Below are positions 18,541 through 26,919 of a stretch of DNA of 64,000 nucleotides, one piece after another. A program made the translations under genes and the position numbers. The stretch's first letter is position 1. Every line of letters begins with the position of its first letter. The stretch covers positions 434,001 through 498,000 of the forward strand of contig NZ_MAYG01000012.1 in the NCBI RefSeq assembly GCF_001684965.1. The letters are read 5' to 3'. This DNA comes from Chryseobacterium arthrosphaerae (GTDB lineage: Bacteria > Bacteroidota > Bacteroidia > Flavobacteriales > Weeksellaceae). The notes beneath the pieces are model-generated. The model saw nothing but the letters and a program-made list of their open reading frames with translations, was not told the origin of the DNA and ran no database searches.

Positions 18541-19038
18541 ATGAGTACAGAAAAAAAAGAAATATTCGATAGAGTAGAGAAGATGCTGCAGACCCAGGGG
18601 TTTACGATCGCAGCAAAAGATGAAACAAGACCTTGGGGAGGTTTTTTTGTGATTGACGAAACCCAGGCACAGGATTTTGCCAACCAGTATTTTGACGGAA
18701 TTGATGTGGAAAACCTGAGAATAGGAGGAAAGCTGAGCCCTAAGATTCTTATTGTTGCTCCCGAAGCAAGACTAAGCTGGCAGTATCACCACAGAAGGGC
18801 AGAGATCTGGCAGGTAGTGGAAGGAACGGTAGGAATCAAAAGAAGCAATACGGACGATGAAGGAGAATTGGCAGAATACAATCCGAAAGATCAGATAAAA
18901 CTTCAGCAGGGCGAAAGACACAGATTAATCGGTCTGACCGGCTGGGGTATCGTTGCAGAAATCTGGCAGCATACGGATGCATCCAATCCTTCAGACGAGG
19001 ATGATATTGTAAGAGTGCAGGATGATTTTGGAAGATAA
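18541..19038 (+). CDS. Cupin-type sugar-phosphate isomerase (mannose-6-phosphate isomerase-like)
   Basis: Small cytoplasmic cupin of 165 residues. The metal-binding cupin motif is visible in LSWQYHHRRAEIWQVVEGTVGI (His-His and Glu) and QLQQGERHRL-like KLQQGERHRLIGL (second His). This matches the C-terminal cupin of type II phosphomannose isomerases, often annotated as phosphoheptose isomerase in flavobacteria. As the last gene of the mannoside locus it would convert mannose-6-phosphate, made by the ROK kinase, to fructose-6-phosphate. A strong bidirectional terminator follows at once. The family call is good; the substrate is inferred from context. Confidence 0.8.
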   Translation: MSTEKKEIFDRVEKMLQTQGFTIAAKDETRPWGGFFVIDETQAQDFANQYFDGIDVENLRIGGKLSPKILIVAPEARLSWQYHHRRAEIWQVVEGTVGIKRSNTDDEGELAEYNPKDQIKLQQGERHRLIGLTGWGIVAEIWQHTDASNPSDEDDIVRVQDDFGR

Positions 19039-19040
19039 AT

Positions 19041-19076
19041 AAAAAATCGGCTTCAATATTGAAGCCGATTTTTTTA
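19041..19076. terminator. Bidirectional terminator at the end of the N-glycan locus
   Basis: A perfect 16-bp inverted repeat, AAAAAATCGGCTTCAA / TTGAAGCCGATTTTTT, with A and T tracts on the two sides. It sits between the isomerase gene (+) and the convergent TonB receptor gene (-) and can terminate both. Confidence 0.9.
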
Positions 19077-19116
19077 TTCGGTCAGGAAGCTTGATTTCCT
19101 TCGTTATTACTGACTG

Positions 19117-21822
19117 TTAAAACGTCACATCCAGTCCCACATAGAAGTTCGCTTTCATAATCGGAGCGTATACCATTCCGCCATCAAAATAATTTCCAAA
19201 AGGGTTTCTGAAATCAACGATTGCGTTTTTCTGATAATAGGAAGTAAGATTTTCCCCACCTACATAAGCCCTGATCTTTTTGTTGAAGTTTCTTGAAACC
19301 TGTGCATTCAATACAGCATATGAATTGGAGTACGCCGGTAACTGAAACTCTGCAGGATTGTCTGAAGTATCAGGAAGCCTCTGTTTTCCTACCCAGTTTA
19401 AAGTCGTATCAAAGCTCCAGAATCCTCCGTTATTATTCTTATTGGTAGAATAGGCCAGGTTCACAAAACCTCTGTGTTTAGCCATAAAAGGCACCTCTCT
19501 TCTTCCTCCGATGTAATCAGCCTGTACATCGTAATATTTATAAGCCATTCTTACTTCAAAGTTTTTGAATGGCATAAAGTCCCACTGCGTCTGGAAAGAG
19601 TTGGCAAATGATTTTCCGTCAAGGTTATAGAATGTCAGCTGCTGAGGAGAACGGTCTAAATCTACCAACACCTGATCCTGGAAATCTGTTCTGAAGAAGT
19701 CGGCAATAATGCTTGATTTTCTTCCGAATAATTTGAATTCCTGCTGTAAACTGGCTCCGTAATTCCATGCGATTTCAGGCTTCAATCCATAAATATTTCC
19801 GTTATTGGGAAGGATCGTTATCGCTCTGTTTGAGGCAAAATACTGCTGGCTTTCAGCAAATACATTCGCGGTTCTGAATCCTCTTCCGGCAGAAAGTCTT
19901 AAAATCGTCTGCGGTGTGAAATCATATTTAAAATTAACCCTTGGGGTAAACTGAGTTCCGGCCAGGTTATGAAAATCCACTCTTGTACCTGCTACCAATG
20001 TATATTTTAAGCCCGTTAATGTATATTCGGCAAAAATTCCGGGAACAATTTCGTTTCTTCTGAAGTCATTGGTCAGATATGTTTCTTTGTAACCGTCATA
20101 TAAAAAGCTTGCTCCTGCTTTATATTTATGATTGGTATTCCCGATGATGCTTTCAAAAATTAAATTGGAATAATAGGTATGCTGCTGTCCCGCATAATTT
20201 CTCAATCCGAAAAAGCTGTCCTGCTGGTGATATACATACTGGTTCATCCAGCCAATGCTCTGATAAGGCTTTCCTTTAAAAACATATCCTGTCTTGTTCC
20301 ATACCTGGAATCTTGAAATATCAATTCCTACACCATAGTCATATTGCTCATCCTGAGCCAGTTTTTTATCAAAGCCAACCTGTCCTGCCGTTCTTTCATC
20401 CCGGATAAAATTAATCCCGAAGTGAGATCCGAAACCTGATTTTTCCAGATCATTATAGTTAAGGAGATAGGCGGCATTGATCTGAGTCCCTTTCGGTCTG
20501 TCAAGAAAAGTATCGTGATTCATATCCGTATTTCCGAACGTTCCGTTTCCATGCAGAAGGAAAGTCTGGGTCCATTTATCGTTGATAGGAGAAACATTCG
20601 TAATATTGATTTCTGCCCTTCCATTGAAATCCGAGAAAAGGTTCAGTGAAGTTTCCGGAGTCTTTGCGTTTTTCAGAAGCTCCGTGTTGATCTGTCCGGT
20701 AATGCTTTCATAACCGTTTGTTACTGTACTTCCTCCCTTCGTCAGCTGGATGCTTTCAATCCATCTTCCGGGAATGAAATTCAATCCGTATGCGGAAGCA
20801 AGCCCTCTGATTTCTGGAAGCTGTTCTTTCGTTAAACTTGTATATTTCTGATCCAGACCAAGCATTTTCAGTTGTTTTGTTCCGGTCACGGCATTGCTGA
20901 AGGAAACGTCAACCGTCGCGTTGGTTTCAAAGCTTTCAGAGAGGTTACAGCATGCGGCTTTCAGAAGTTCTTTTTTATCAATATTAAAAACAAGTCCCGC
21001 TTCTTTTTTACTTAAAGCTGTTGCAGCCTTAGAACCTGTCACCACTACGCCTTCAATGTTTTTTTCATGCTTGCTGTGAGCTTCATCAGAAGCGGAGTTC
21101 TGATGTTCTTTATGATCATCCTGCTTTGTCTCTTCTTCATAATGTACCTTTGGATTAGGTTCTCCGAAAGTAAAATCCCTGTCATACAAGCAACATCCCG
21201 GAAGACTGTTGTAAACTGTATCAGCGGCTTTGTATTTTTCGTTATCATGCCCTGCATCAGCAATGGCCTTCAGAATTTGATCTGACGACGTTTTTGAAGC
21301 ATCAAAATTTAAAGTAACGGTCTGTTTTTCTGCCTTCCATTCTGCAGTGTCAGCTCCGGCATCTTTTGCTGCTTTTTCAATTCTGGCCTTACAGGAAGCA
21401 CAGTTTCCTCTTACGTAGAATTCGTTTTCTTTTTTATGGAGAACTTTGGCTTCCATATGATGCTCATGATGAGTTTCTGCCTGTGAAGGCTGTAGGTCTC
21501 TGTCGTAGTGACAACATCCCGGAAGTCCTTCATAGGTGGTGTCAGGAGCCTTGAATTTCTCATTGTCATGGCCTGCTTCCGCTACTTTTTTCAGAATATC
21601 ATCTGAAGAAGCTTTGTCGGTTTCTATAGTTAATGTTTGTAAATCAATTGAATATACGGCTGTTTTAGCGCCTGCTTTTTTAGCAGCACTTTCAATTCTG
21701 GTTTTGCACATTTCACAGTTCCCTTTTACTCTGAACTGATTTTTTGAAAGATTTTGAGCCGCTATAAATTGTGTAAATAAGAATAATGCACCAAGTATCA
21801 ACCTGGAAATATATAATTTCAT
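19117..21822 (-). CDS. TonB-dependent receptor with two N-terminal HMA (metal-binding) domains
   Basis: Outer membrane receptor of 901 residues with an unusual front end. After the signal peptide (~1-22) come two HMA-like ferredoxin-fold modules, with metal-site motifs GNCEMC (Cys36, Cys39) and GNCASC (Cys141, Cys144). Each module is followed by the same tail, LPGCC-YDRD, at ~100-108 and ~207-215. His/Asp-rich linkers (HHEHHM, HSKHEKN) lead to a plug domain beginning NIEGVVVTG and a barrel ending FYVGLDVTF. The HMA modules must lie in the periplasm, where they could hand metal to or from the barrel. Copper is the likeliest metal from HMA chemistry. The upstream - strand genes encode other Cys/His-rich exported proteins. 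Confidence 0.92.
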   Translation of the reverse strand: MKLYISRLILGALFLFTQFIAAQNLSKNQFRVKGNCEMCKTRIESAAKKAGAKTAVYSIDLQTLTIETDKASSDDILKKVAEAGHDNEKFKAPDTTYEGLPGCCHYDRDLQPSQAETHHEHHMEAKVLHKKENEFYVRGNCASCKARIEKAAKDAGADTAEWKAEKQTVTLNFDASKTSSDQILKAIADAGHDNEKYKAADTVYNSLPGCCLYDRDFTFGEPNPKVHYEEETKQDDHKEHQNSASDEAHSKHEKNIEGVVVTGSKAATALSKKEAGLVFNIDKKELLKAACCNLSESFETNATVDVSFSNAVTGTKQLKMLGLDQKYTSLTKEQLPEIRGLASAYGLNFIPGRWIESIQLTKGGSTVTNGYESITGQINTELLKNAKTPETSLNLFSDFNGRAEINITNVSPINDKWTQTFLLHGNGTFGNTDMNHDTFLDRPKGTQINAAYLLNYNDLEKSGFGSHFGINFIRDERTAGQVGFDKKLAQDEQYDYGVGIDISRFQVWNKTGYVFKGKPYQSIGWMNQYVYHQQDSFFGLRNYAGQQHTYYSNLIFESIIGNTNHKYKAGASFLYDGYKETYLTNDFRRNEIVPGIFAEYTLTGLKYTLVAGTRVDFHNLAGTQFTPRVNFKYDFTPQTILRLSAGRGFRTANVFAESQQYFASNRAITILPNNGNIYGLKPEIAWNYGASLQQEFKLFGRKSSIIADFFRTDFQDQVLVDLDRSPQQLTFYNLDGKSFANSFQTQWDFMPFKNFEVRMAYKYYDVQADYIGGRREVPFMAKHRGFVNLAYSTNKNNNGGFWSFDTTLNWVGKQRLPDTSDNPAEFQLPAYSNSYAVLNAQVSRNFNKKIRAYVGGENLTSYYQKNAIVDFRNPFGNYFDGGMVYAPIMKANFYVGLDVTF

Positions 21823-21891
21823 TTCGTTTAAATGTTTAGATTAAATAAAAAAGGGTTCATTACGTGCTGTAATAAACTCATAGTGTTTTAA

Positions 21892-22254
21892 TTAACCTAT
21901 TTTAGGCGGTTGCCAGATCTCTTTTAAACGATCGGAAAGATAAGGGTCTGAATATTGAAACTGAGGATTCTTATTCGCTTTGTAATAAGAAAGTTCCAGA
22001 CGAAGGTTTTTTGAAAAAGGGGTTTCAATAAAAGTGTAGCAGGCAATACATGATGAACAGCAGTCATCATTGCAGGATGATTTTGATTCCTCTTTGCCAT
22101 CTTTTTTTGAAGAATGATTTTTGCAGCAGTCACTTTTCTCTGATTCTGCTTTAGTACAGCATGTTTCCTGCATTCCCTGCGCATAGAAATTGTCCTTGGG
22201 AATCAGAAAAACTCCCAGACAGAATACGATGACAAGTAGATGAAACAGCTTCAT
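21892..22254 (-). CDS. Small Cys-rich exported protein, putative metal binder
   Basis: Protein of 120 residues if started at the ATG at 22254 (MKLFHLLVIVFCLGVFLIP), which gives a clean signal peptide and a 19-bp gap to the gene before it; an upstream in-frame start at 22293 would overlap that gene. The mature part has clustered cysteines (TCC, SDCC, SSC, DDCCSSCIACYTF) within Lys/Ser/Glu-rich spacers, then a C-terminal region ending RLKEIWQPPKIG. I recognise no enzyme fold. Similar small Cys-rich proteins occur beside HMA/TonB genes in Flavobacteriia. It precedes the HMA-TonB receptor by 69 bp on the same strand, which supports a shared role in metal handling. Confidence 0.75.
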   Translation of the reverse strand: MKLFHLLVIVFCLGVFLIPKDNFYAQGMQETCCTKAESEKSDCCKNHSSKKDGKEESKSSCNDDCCSSCIACYTFIETPFSKNLRLELSYYKANKNPQFQYSDPYLSDRLKEIWQPPKIG

Positions 22255-22273
22255 ATCTGCAAAAATAAGAAAT

Positions 22274-22927
22274 TTATGGCAAAGGATCACCAACTTTTAC
22301 TGAACAACTGTGCCAGGGCTCTCCGTGTGCCGGGTTTACTTTAGGCTTTTCACCCATAGCCAGGCTTTGTGTTACAGGAGCTGGCGCAGGGACAGGAGTT
22401 GCCTGTACGCTATTCTGAACAGGTTGTGGTGCCGGAGCAGGTTTGCTGCTTAAAGGCTGTCCTACCGGAATATCACAACGGTGTCCCGGCTGCCCGTGCG
22501 GAGGGTTCATTCCGGGAGCGGTTTTGATCTGTTTTCCACTATTATCAATGGCGATTTTCCCCGGAGATACGGAGTTTGGGTCAATTTGAATCGTATTGTT
22601 GGTACCCGTACTTATGGTTTGCGTTGCAGGAGTAGCTGCAGCCGGCTGACTGTTTAAAGGCTGTCCTACCGGAATATCACATCGGTGCCCGGGCTGTCCG
22701 TGAGCAGGATTCATACCTGGGGCTGTGGCCATAGGAGCCGGACTGGAAGTAGACTGTATGCCTGCCTGGTCCATCAGCGTAGTTTTGGAAGTAGCACTGG
22801 TTAAAGCTACATTAGGTTGTGCAGCTCCCGCTTCTTCTTTAAGATACGTGGCTTTTTCATCCTTCTTGCAGGATAGGGTTACAATGGATATGGTGATTAA
22901 ACCTATAAATGTGTTCTTCATGTTCAT
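22274..22927 (-). CDS. Lipoprotein with triplicated NPxHGxPxHxC motif
   Basis: Protein of 217 residues with a lipoprotein signal (lipobox VTLSC, Cys near residue 20), followed by low-complexity Pro/Ala/Thr/Gln linkers. Three copies of a compact motif are evident. Two are near identical (APGMNPAHGQPGHRCDIPVG near residues 69-88 and APGMNPPHGQPGHRCDIPVG near 136-155). A third, diverged copy is at the C-terminus (KVNPAHGEPWHSCSVKVG). Each copy offers two His and one Cys, a plausible metal site. No enzyme family is recognised. The start could be the first ATG or the one two codons later. It is the first gene of a probable three-gene unit with the Cys-rich protein and the HMA-TonB receptor. Confidence 0.8.
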   Translation of the reverse strand: MNMKNTFIGLITISIVTLSCKKDEKATYLKEEAGAAQPNVALTSATSKTTLMDQAGIQSTSSPAPMATAPGMNPAHGQPGHRCDIPVGQPLNSQPAAATPATQTISTGTNNTIQIDPNSVSPGKIAIDNSGKQIKTAPGMNPPHGQPGHRCDIPVGQPLSSKPAPAPQPVQNSVQATPVPAPAPVTQSLAMGEKPKVNPAHGEPWHSCSVKVGDPLP

Positions 22928-22937
22928 GGGTATAAAA

Positions 22938-22945
22938 CAAAATTA
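22938..22945 (-). promoter_or_regulatory. Bacteroidota -7 element upstream of the metal-motif lipoprotein
   Basis: The - strand reads TAATTTTG, matching TAnnTTTG, 11 bases upstream of the first ATG. It lies inside the distal arm of the terminator of the preceding response regulator gene, so termination and initiation signals overlap. Confidence 0.45.
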
Positions 22946-22976
22946 GCAAAACATTTTTAATTGTTTTGCTAATTTT
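22939..22976 (-). terminator. Intrinsic terminator of the response regulator gene
   Basis: A 15-bp perfect stem (AAAATTAGCAAAACA on the + strand at 22939-22953 pairing with 22962-22976) with an 8-base loop, directly after the two-component operon in the - direction. AT-rich arms give the T-tract. Confidence 0.75.
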
Positions 22977-22999
22977 ATATTTATAATTCGATTTTTGGA

Positions 23000-23686
23000 T
23001 TAATTTTTCACCAAAAGTCTGAATCCTTCTCCGTGAACGTTGATAATTTCCAATCCTTCGTCATCTTTAAGCAATTTACGAAGCTTTGCAATATAAACGT
23101 CCATACTTCTTGCTGTAAAGTAATTTTCTTTTTTCCAGATTTTTCTCAAGGCAAGATCTCTCGGCATGAAATCATTTCTGTGGATGCAGAGAAGCTTCAA
23201 TAATTCATTTTCCTTAGGAGACAGTTTGTATTCTTTGTCACCTACTTTCAGCTGTCTCAGCATAGAATCAAAGAAAATATTGCTGATCTTGAACTGTTCC
23301 TGTTCCTCATTTTCCAGCGTAGAACTTCTCTGAAGAATCGCTTTGATTTTGTATAAAAGAAGTTCGGTATCAAAAGGTTTTGTGATATAATCATCAGCAC
23401 CCAGTTGGTATCCCTTCAAAATATCTTCTCTCATGTTTCTTGCCGTAAGGAAAATGATCGGTGTATTTTTATCGATTTTCTTTACGTCTTCAGCTAATGA
23501 AAATCCGTCTTTTTTCGGCATCATTACGTCAAATATGCAGATATCGAATTCATTTTCTGTAAATTCTTTCAATCCCTGCTCCCCGTCTGTGGCTAGAGTT
23601 ACTTCAAAATTATTGATCGTCAAATAATCTTTAAGCACCGCCCCGAAACTCTGATCGTCCTCTACTAATAATATTCTGTTGCTCAT
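23000..23686 (-). CDS. OmpR/PhoB-type response regulator, RprY-like
   Basis: Two-component response regulator of 228 residues. The receiver domain (1-~120) has acidic residues Glu9/Asp10/Asp11, phosphoacceptor Asp53 in CIFDVMMPKKDG, Thr in IIFLTARN and Lys in DYITKPFD. The C-terminal winged-helix DNA-binding domain (~130-228) contains LSPKENELLKLLCIHRNDFM and ENYFTARSMDVYIAKLRKLL. It follows its histidine kinase by 80 bp and ends at a strong hairpin. The pair resembles RprX/RprY of Bacteroides. Targets are unknown; the adjacent metal-related genes are candidates. Confidence 0.92.
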   Translation of the reverse strand: MSNRILLVEDDQSFGAVLKDYLTINNFEVTLATDGEQGLKEFTENEFDICIFDVMMPKKDGFSLAEDVKKIDKNTPIIFLTARNMREDILKGYQLGADDYITKPFDTELLLYKIKAILQRSSTLENEEQEQFKISNIFFDSMLRQLKVGDKEYKLSPKENELLKLLCIHRNDFMPRDLALRKIWKKENYFTARSMDVYIAKLRKLLKDDEGLEIINVHGEGFRLLVKN

Positions 23687-23766
23687 AACTTTTCTAATTA
23701 ATAATTAACATTAAGAATGAACTCCTTCACTCTATCTTCTATATTTGTTATTTGGTTTCTCTTTTT

Positions 23767-25311
23767 TTAGCTCATCGGCAGCTTGATTGTAAATGTGCTT
23801 CCTTTTCCTTTATGGGAGTCTACAATAATCTGTCCTTTGTGCAGTTCTACAATCTTTTTTACGTAAGAAAGACCCAATCCCTGTCCTTTTACGTTGTGGA
23901 TATTTCCGGTTTCTTCTCTGAAGAACTTCTCGAAAATTTTGGTTTTATTCTGGGTTTCCATTCCCATTCCTTTATCAGAAATCTCAATCACATACCAGTG
24001 CCCTTCATTTCTTGTTTCCACATGAATTTCCGGCGCTTCAGGAGAATATTTGTTGGCATTGTCCAGTAAGTTGACCAGCATATTCGAGATATGGAATTCG
24101 TCTATTTTAAAATTATAATGAGTGGCATTGAATTTCTGTGTAAGCGTCCCGTTTCGCTGTCCTACGATCAGGTTGAATGACTCTGTTGTTTTTTTGATCA
24201 GCTCCCTTACATTGGTTTCTTTTAAGAACAGTTCTACCTCATTCCTTTCAAGTTTAGACATATTAAGAACGTTTTCCACCTGTTTTTTCATTCTTAGGTT
24301 TTCCTGCTTGATCAGCTCAGAATAATATTTTACCTTATCCGGATTGGTGGCAATTTTATCATTCGCTAAAGAATCCGTTGCCACTGAAATGGTAGCCAGA
24401 GGTGTTTTGAATTCGTGAGACATGTTGTTGATGAAATCTGTCTTCACTTCTGCCAGCTTCTTCTGTCGCATCATATAATTGATGGAAATAATGTAAATCC
24501 CCAGAATAGTCAGTAGGGACAGGAATGTGCCTAAAAGCATCGGCCAGTTGTTCATTGCCAGAGAATATTCCTTCTTAGGGAAAACCAGGGCAAGGCTGTA
24601 CAGGGTATTTTTTTTATCGGTAAAGAGAGGGTAGCTGTAGGTGTTGCTGTCTTTTTTTTCTTTGTAGGCTTTATTGGCAATACTGGTAAGCTTGCTGTTT
24701 TTATCAATGACCCCATATCCGAATTTGGCGGTTATTCCTCTTATTTTCAGTTCTTTGGCAATAACGGAGTCCAGTGTTTTAGGATCTACTCTTTTGGTGA
24801 TAGGAAGATTGTTTCCGTATACTTTTACAAACTCTTTCATCGAGTAATCTCCTGTTTCGATATCCTGATTGATATCTGAGGTAAGAAGTTCACGGTTGGT
24901 GGTATCTCTTTTTACCTTGTAGGCTGCTTCATCGGTGTATAGCGTGGTAAGCTTTATAGAATCTCCCTTTTTAGAAATCGGGAGCTGGGTTTTTTCAATA
25001 ATATTTTTAGAATAAATAATCTGTCTCTGGGTTCCTGAATCTTCTACCTGCTGGATGGTGGTCAGAGAGGGCTGTTTGTTGTTGGCAAGAATATTTTTTC
25101 TGAAGTCTTTGTAATCCTGATTCAGATATTTATCAGCTTCAATTTCTTCAATACTTTTTGAAGTGCTTTCCAAAACCGCATAAACTTTGTTGGAAAAATC
25201 CTGTTCAAGTACCCCGTAATAGCCTTTCAACCAATAAAATTGGAGCGTCACAAAGACAATCAGTGAGATCGTCATAAACACCGAAATTATTGGGATGAAT
25301 TTGTTATTCAT
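23767..25311 (-). CDS. Membrane sensor histidine kinase, RprX-like
   Basis: Histidine kinase of 514 residues. TM1 is at ~8-28, a large periplasmic sensor region at ~30-254, and TM2 at ~255-279. There is no obvious HAMP domain. The HisKA box FINNMSHEFKTPLATISV places the phospho-His at 299. The HATPase_c domain carries the N-box (MLVNLLDNANKYSPEAP), GMGM and GQGLGLSYVKKIV. The sensor domain has many Lys/Thr/Asp residues and no recognised ligand motif. It is transcribed before the response regulator. The 200-bp divergent region to the AHSA1 gene is AT rich, and I could not fix a promoter there. Confidence 0.92.
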   Translation of the reverse strand: MNNKFIPIISVFMTISLIVFVTLQFYWLKGYYGVLEQDFSNKVYAVLESTSKSIEEIEADKYLNQDYKDFRKNILANNKQPSLTTIQQVEDSGTQRQIIYSKNIIEKTQLPISKKGDSIKLTTLYTDEAAYKVKRDTTNRELLTSDINQDIETGDYSMKEFVKVYGNNLPITKRVDPKTLDSVIAKELKIRGITAKFGYGVIDKNSKLTSIANKAYKEKKDSNTYSYPLFTDKKNTLYSLALVFPKKEYSLAMNNWPMLLGTFLSLLTILGIYIISINYMMRQKKLAEVKTDFINNMSHEFKTPLATISVATDSLANDKIATNPDKVKYYSELIKQENLRMKKQVENVLNMSKLERNEVELFLKETNVRELIKKTTESFNLIVGQRNGTLTQKFNATHYNFKIDEFHISNMLVNLLDNANKYSPEAPEIHVETRNEGHWYVIEISDKGMGMETQNKTKIFEKFFREETGNIHNVKGQGLGLSYVKKIVELHKGQIIVDSHKGKGSTFTIKLPMS

Positions 25312-25511
25312 TATTTAATTATATATGTTTTGGAAAAATGAATGTTAAAATTAATTGTTTTAAGACTACCTCAACAAAAAACGAGCCAAAAAATTGTTTT
25401 TTTTTTCTTAAAAGAGTGTTTTTTAACAATTATTTATGAATTATCACTTACTTGTCATATGAAAAGTCCTGTCAGCAAATAAAGGATTACCTTTATTAAA
25501 AATAATTTTTT

Positions 25512-26012
25512 ATGGAATCTAATATCATTTTCAACAAAGATTTTGACTCGAACAGCGCATACGTCATGAAAATTTATGATGCTGATGTTTCAACAGTATG
25601 GAAGTATTTTACCCAGTCTGAATTACTGGACCAGTGGTGGGGGCCTAAACCCTGGAGATGTGAAACCCTGAAGCAGGACTTCAGAGAAGGCGGAATATGG
25701 CTGTATACGATGATAGGGCCTAATGGGGAAAAAGCAGGTTACTCCCGCTCCAGATACGGCGAGATTCTTGAACACAGAAGTTTCGACTGGATGAGTGCAT
25801 TCTGTGATGAAAACGGAAATGTGGATGAAGGGGCGCCACAGTCTAATTGGCTGTTCGGCTTTACCGGAGTGGAAGAAGGAACAAAAGTAACCGTTAATAT
25901 TCATTATCCTTCTCAGGAAGTTATGAAAAAAATGATGGATATGGGATTTGAAGGAGGTTTCTCTATGGGGCTGAACCAGCTTGAGGAAATCCTGGCCGGC
26001 CTTAAAGGGTAA
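25512..26012 (+). CDS. SRPBCC/AHSA1 family protein
   Basis: Soluble START-like fold protein of 166 residues, the typical AHSA1 (Aha1 C-terminal-like) length. Family features are DADVSTVWKYFTQSELLDQW near residues 24-43, the WWGPKPWRCE segment just after it, and the amphipathic C-terminal helix ending GGFSMGLNQLEEILAGLKG. Such proteins often bind hydrophobic ligands or act in stress responses, but no reaction can be assigned. It is monocistronic: divergent from the histidine kinase and followed by a strong bidirectional terminator. Confidence 0.85.
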   Translation: MESNIIFNKDFDSNSAYVMKIYDADVSTVWKYFTQSELLDQWWGPKPWRCETLKQDFREGGIWLYTMIGPNGEKAGYSRSRYGEILEHRSFDWMSAFCDENGNVDEGAPQSNWLFGFTGVEEGTKVTVNIHYPSQEVMKKMMDMGFEGGFSMGLNQLEEILAGLKG

Positions 26013-26051
26013 AAACTAAAATGAAAGTGATGATGTCTGTGATGCATAAAG

Positions 26052-26085
26052 AAAACAGGATCTTCTGCTGAAGATCCTGTTTTTA
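26052..26085. terminator. Bidirectional terminator
   Basis: A perfect 14-bp stem AAAACAGGATCTTC / GAAGATCCTGTTTT with a 4-base loop TGCT between the convergent AHSA1 gene (+) and the secreted paralogue cluster (-). Confidence 0.9.
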
Positions 26086-26090
26086 GTTGG

Positions 26091-26918
26091 TTATAACTTT
26101 TCTATACTGATAAAAGTTCCGTCTGTAGGTACAATCTTATAAGCATCAGCCACGGTCAGGATAGAAACTCCTCCCGAAATCTGAATTTTTAGCTTATCTC
26201 CTTTGTCAAACATAGAAAGGAATTCCATGGTGCCAACCCGGTTGGCTCCGGCCGTAATTAAGATCGCTTCATTTAAAGGGACGTCATTTCTTGCCAGTAC
26301 ATTACCATTTTTTAATGCCCGGAACGAAATCGTAGGTGGGCTTACGTGTATTCCTGACGTTTTCACTTTCAGGCTGATCAGGACCTTGTAGAACCCTGAT
26401 TCTTTAAAAGTAAAATTATTGAAATTGGTATTTACGGCTCCCTGAGGATCAAGGATGCCAAGTTGGTCTCCATCCTGTATACTGTCATAGGCTCCGAAAG
26501 GAACGTCATTCTCTCCACAGCCGATCAGTACGCAGGTCACACTTGGGAATTCCGCTTCGGGAGTTAAAGGATTCATGCTCACACGGGTAGTTTTTCCTCC
26601 GCTTTCATAAAAAGTTGGCTTCCATTTTTCTCCGTCGTAAACCACCACTCTCTTGATGTCTTTTCTATATAAAATCATTCCCTGCATGCTGGGATCGTCT
26701 TCAAAATGGTCCGGGTGGGATGCATTGTATAGGGGGAGCTCGGTCTCGTTGTTTACGGTTGGGATCATCATTCCTTTAGATCCGGCAGCATTATCTTCTT
26801 TGTTGACAACGCTGAACATAGAGTTGGGGCTTGGATTGATGCTGCCTCCCACAATAACCTGTGAGAAGGCCGTTGTAGCTGTAAGCAAAAGCATTGTAAT
26901 GTATGTTTTCTTTCTCAT
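26091..26918 (-). CDS. Secreted protein, paralogue 3 of a tandem family
   Basis: Exported protein of 275 residues (signal MRKKTYITMLLLTATTAFSQ) of unknown function. The N-terminal part has the flavobacterial pattern NPSPNSMFSVV...KGMMIPTVNNETELPLYNASHP and then YDGEKW. The C-terminal half (from ~150) has short beta strands with FKESGFYKVLISLKV and FDKGDKLKIQIS, which loosely resembles C1q/TNF-like jelly-roll sandwiches. It contains a SVTCVLIGCG segment also found in the first gene of the cluster. It starts 1 bp after the stop of the second gene, so translation is probably coupled. No T9SS tail is seen. Confidence 0.75.
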   Translation of the reverse strand: MRKKTYITMLLLTATTAFSQVIVGGSINPSPNSMFSVVNKEDNAAGSKGMMIPTVNNETELPLYNASHPDHFEDDPSMQGMILYRKDIKRVVVYDGEKWKPTFYESGGKTTRVSMNPLTPEAEFPSVTCVLIGCGENDVPFGAYDSIQDGDQLGILDPQGAVNTNFNNFTFKESGFYKVLISLKVKTSGIHVSPPTISFRALKNGNVLARNDVPLNEAILITAGANRVGTMEFLSMFDKGDKLKIQISGGVSILTVADAYKIVPTDGTFISIEKL

Positions 26919-26919
26919 G

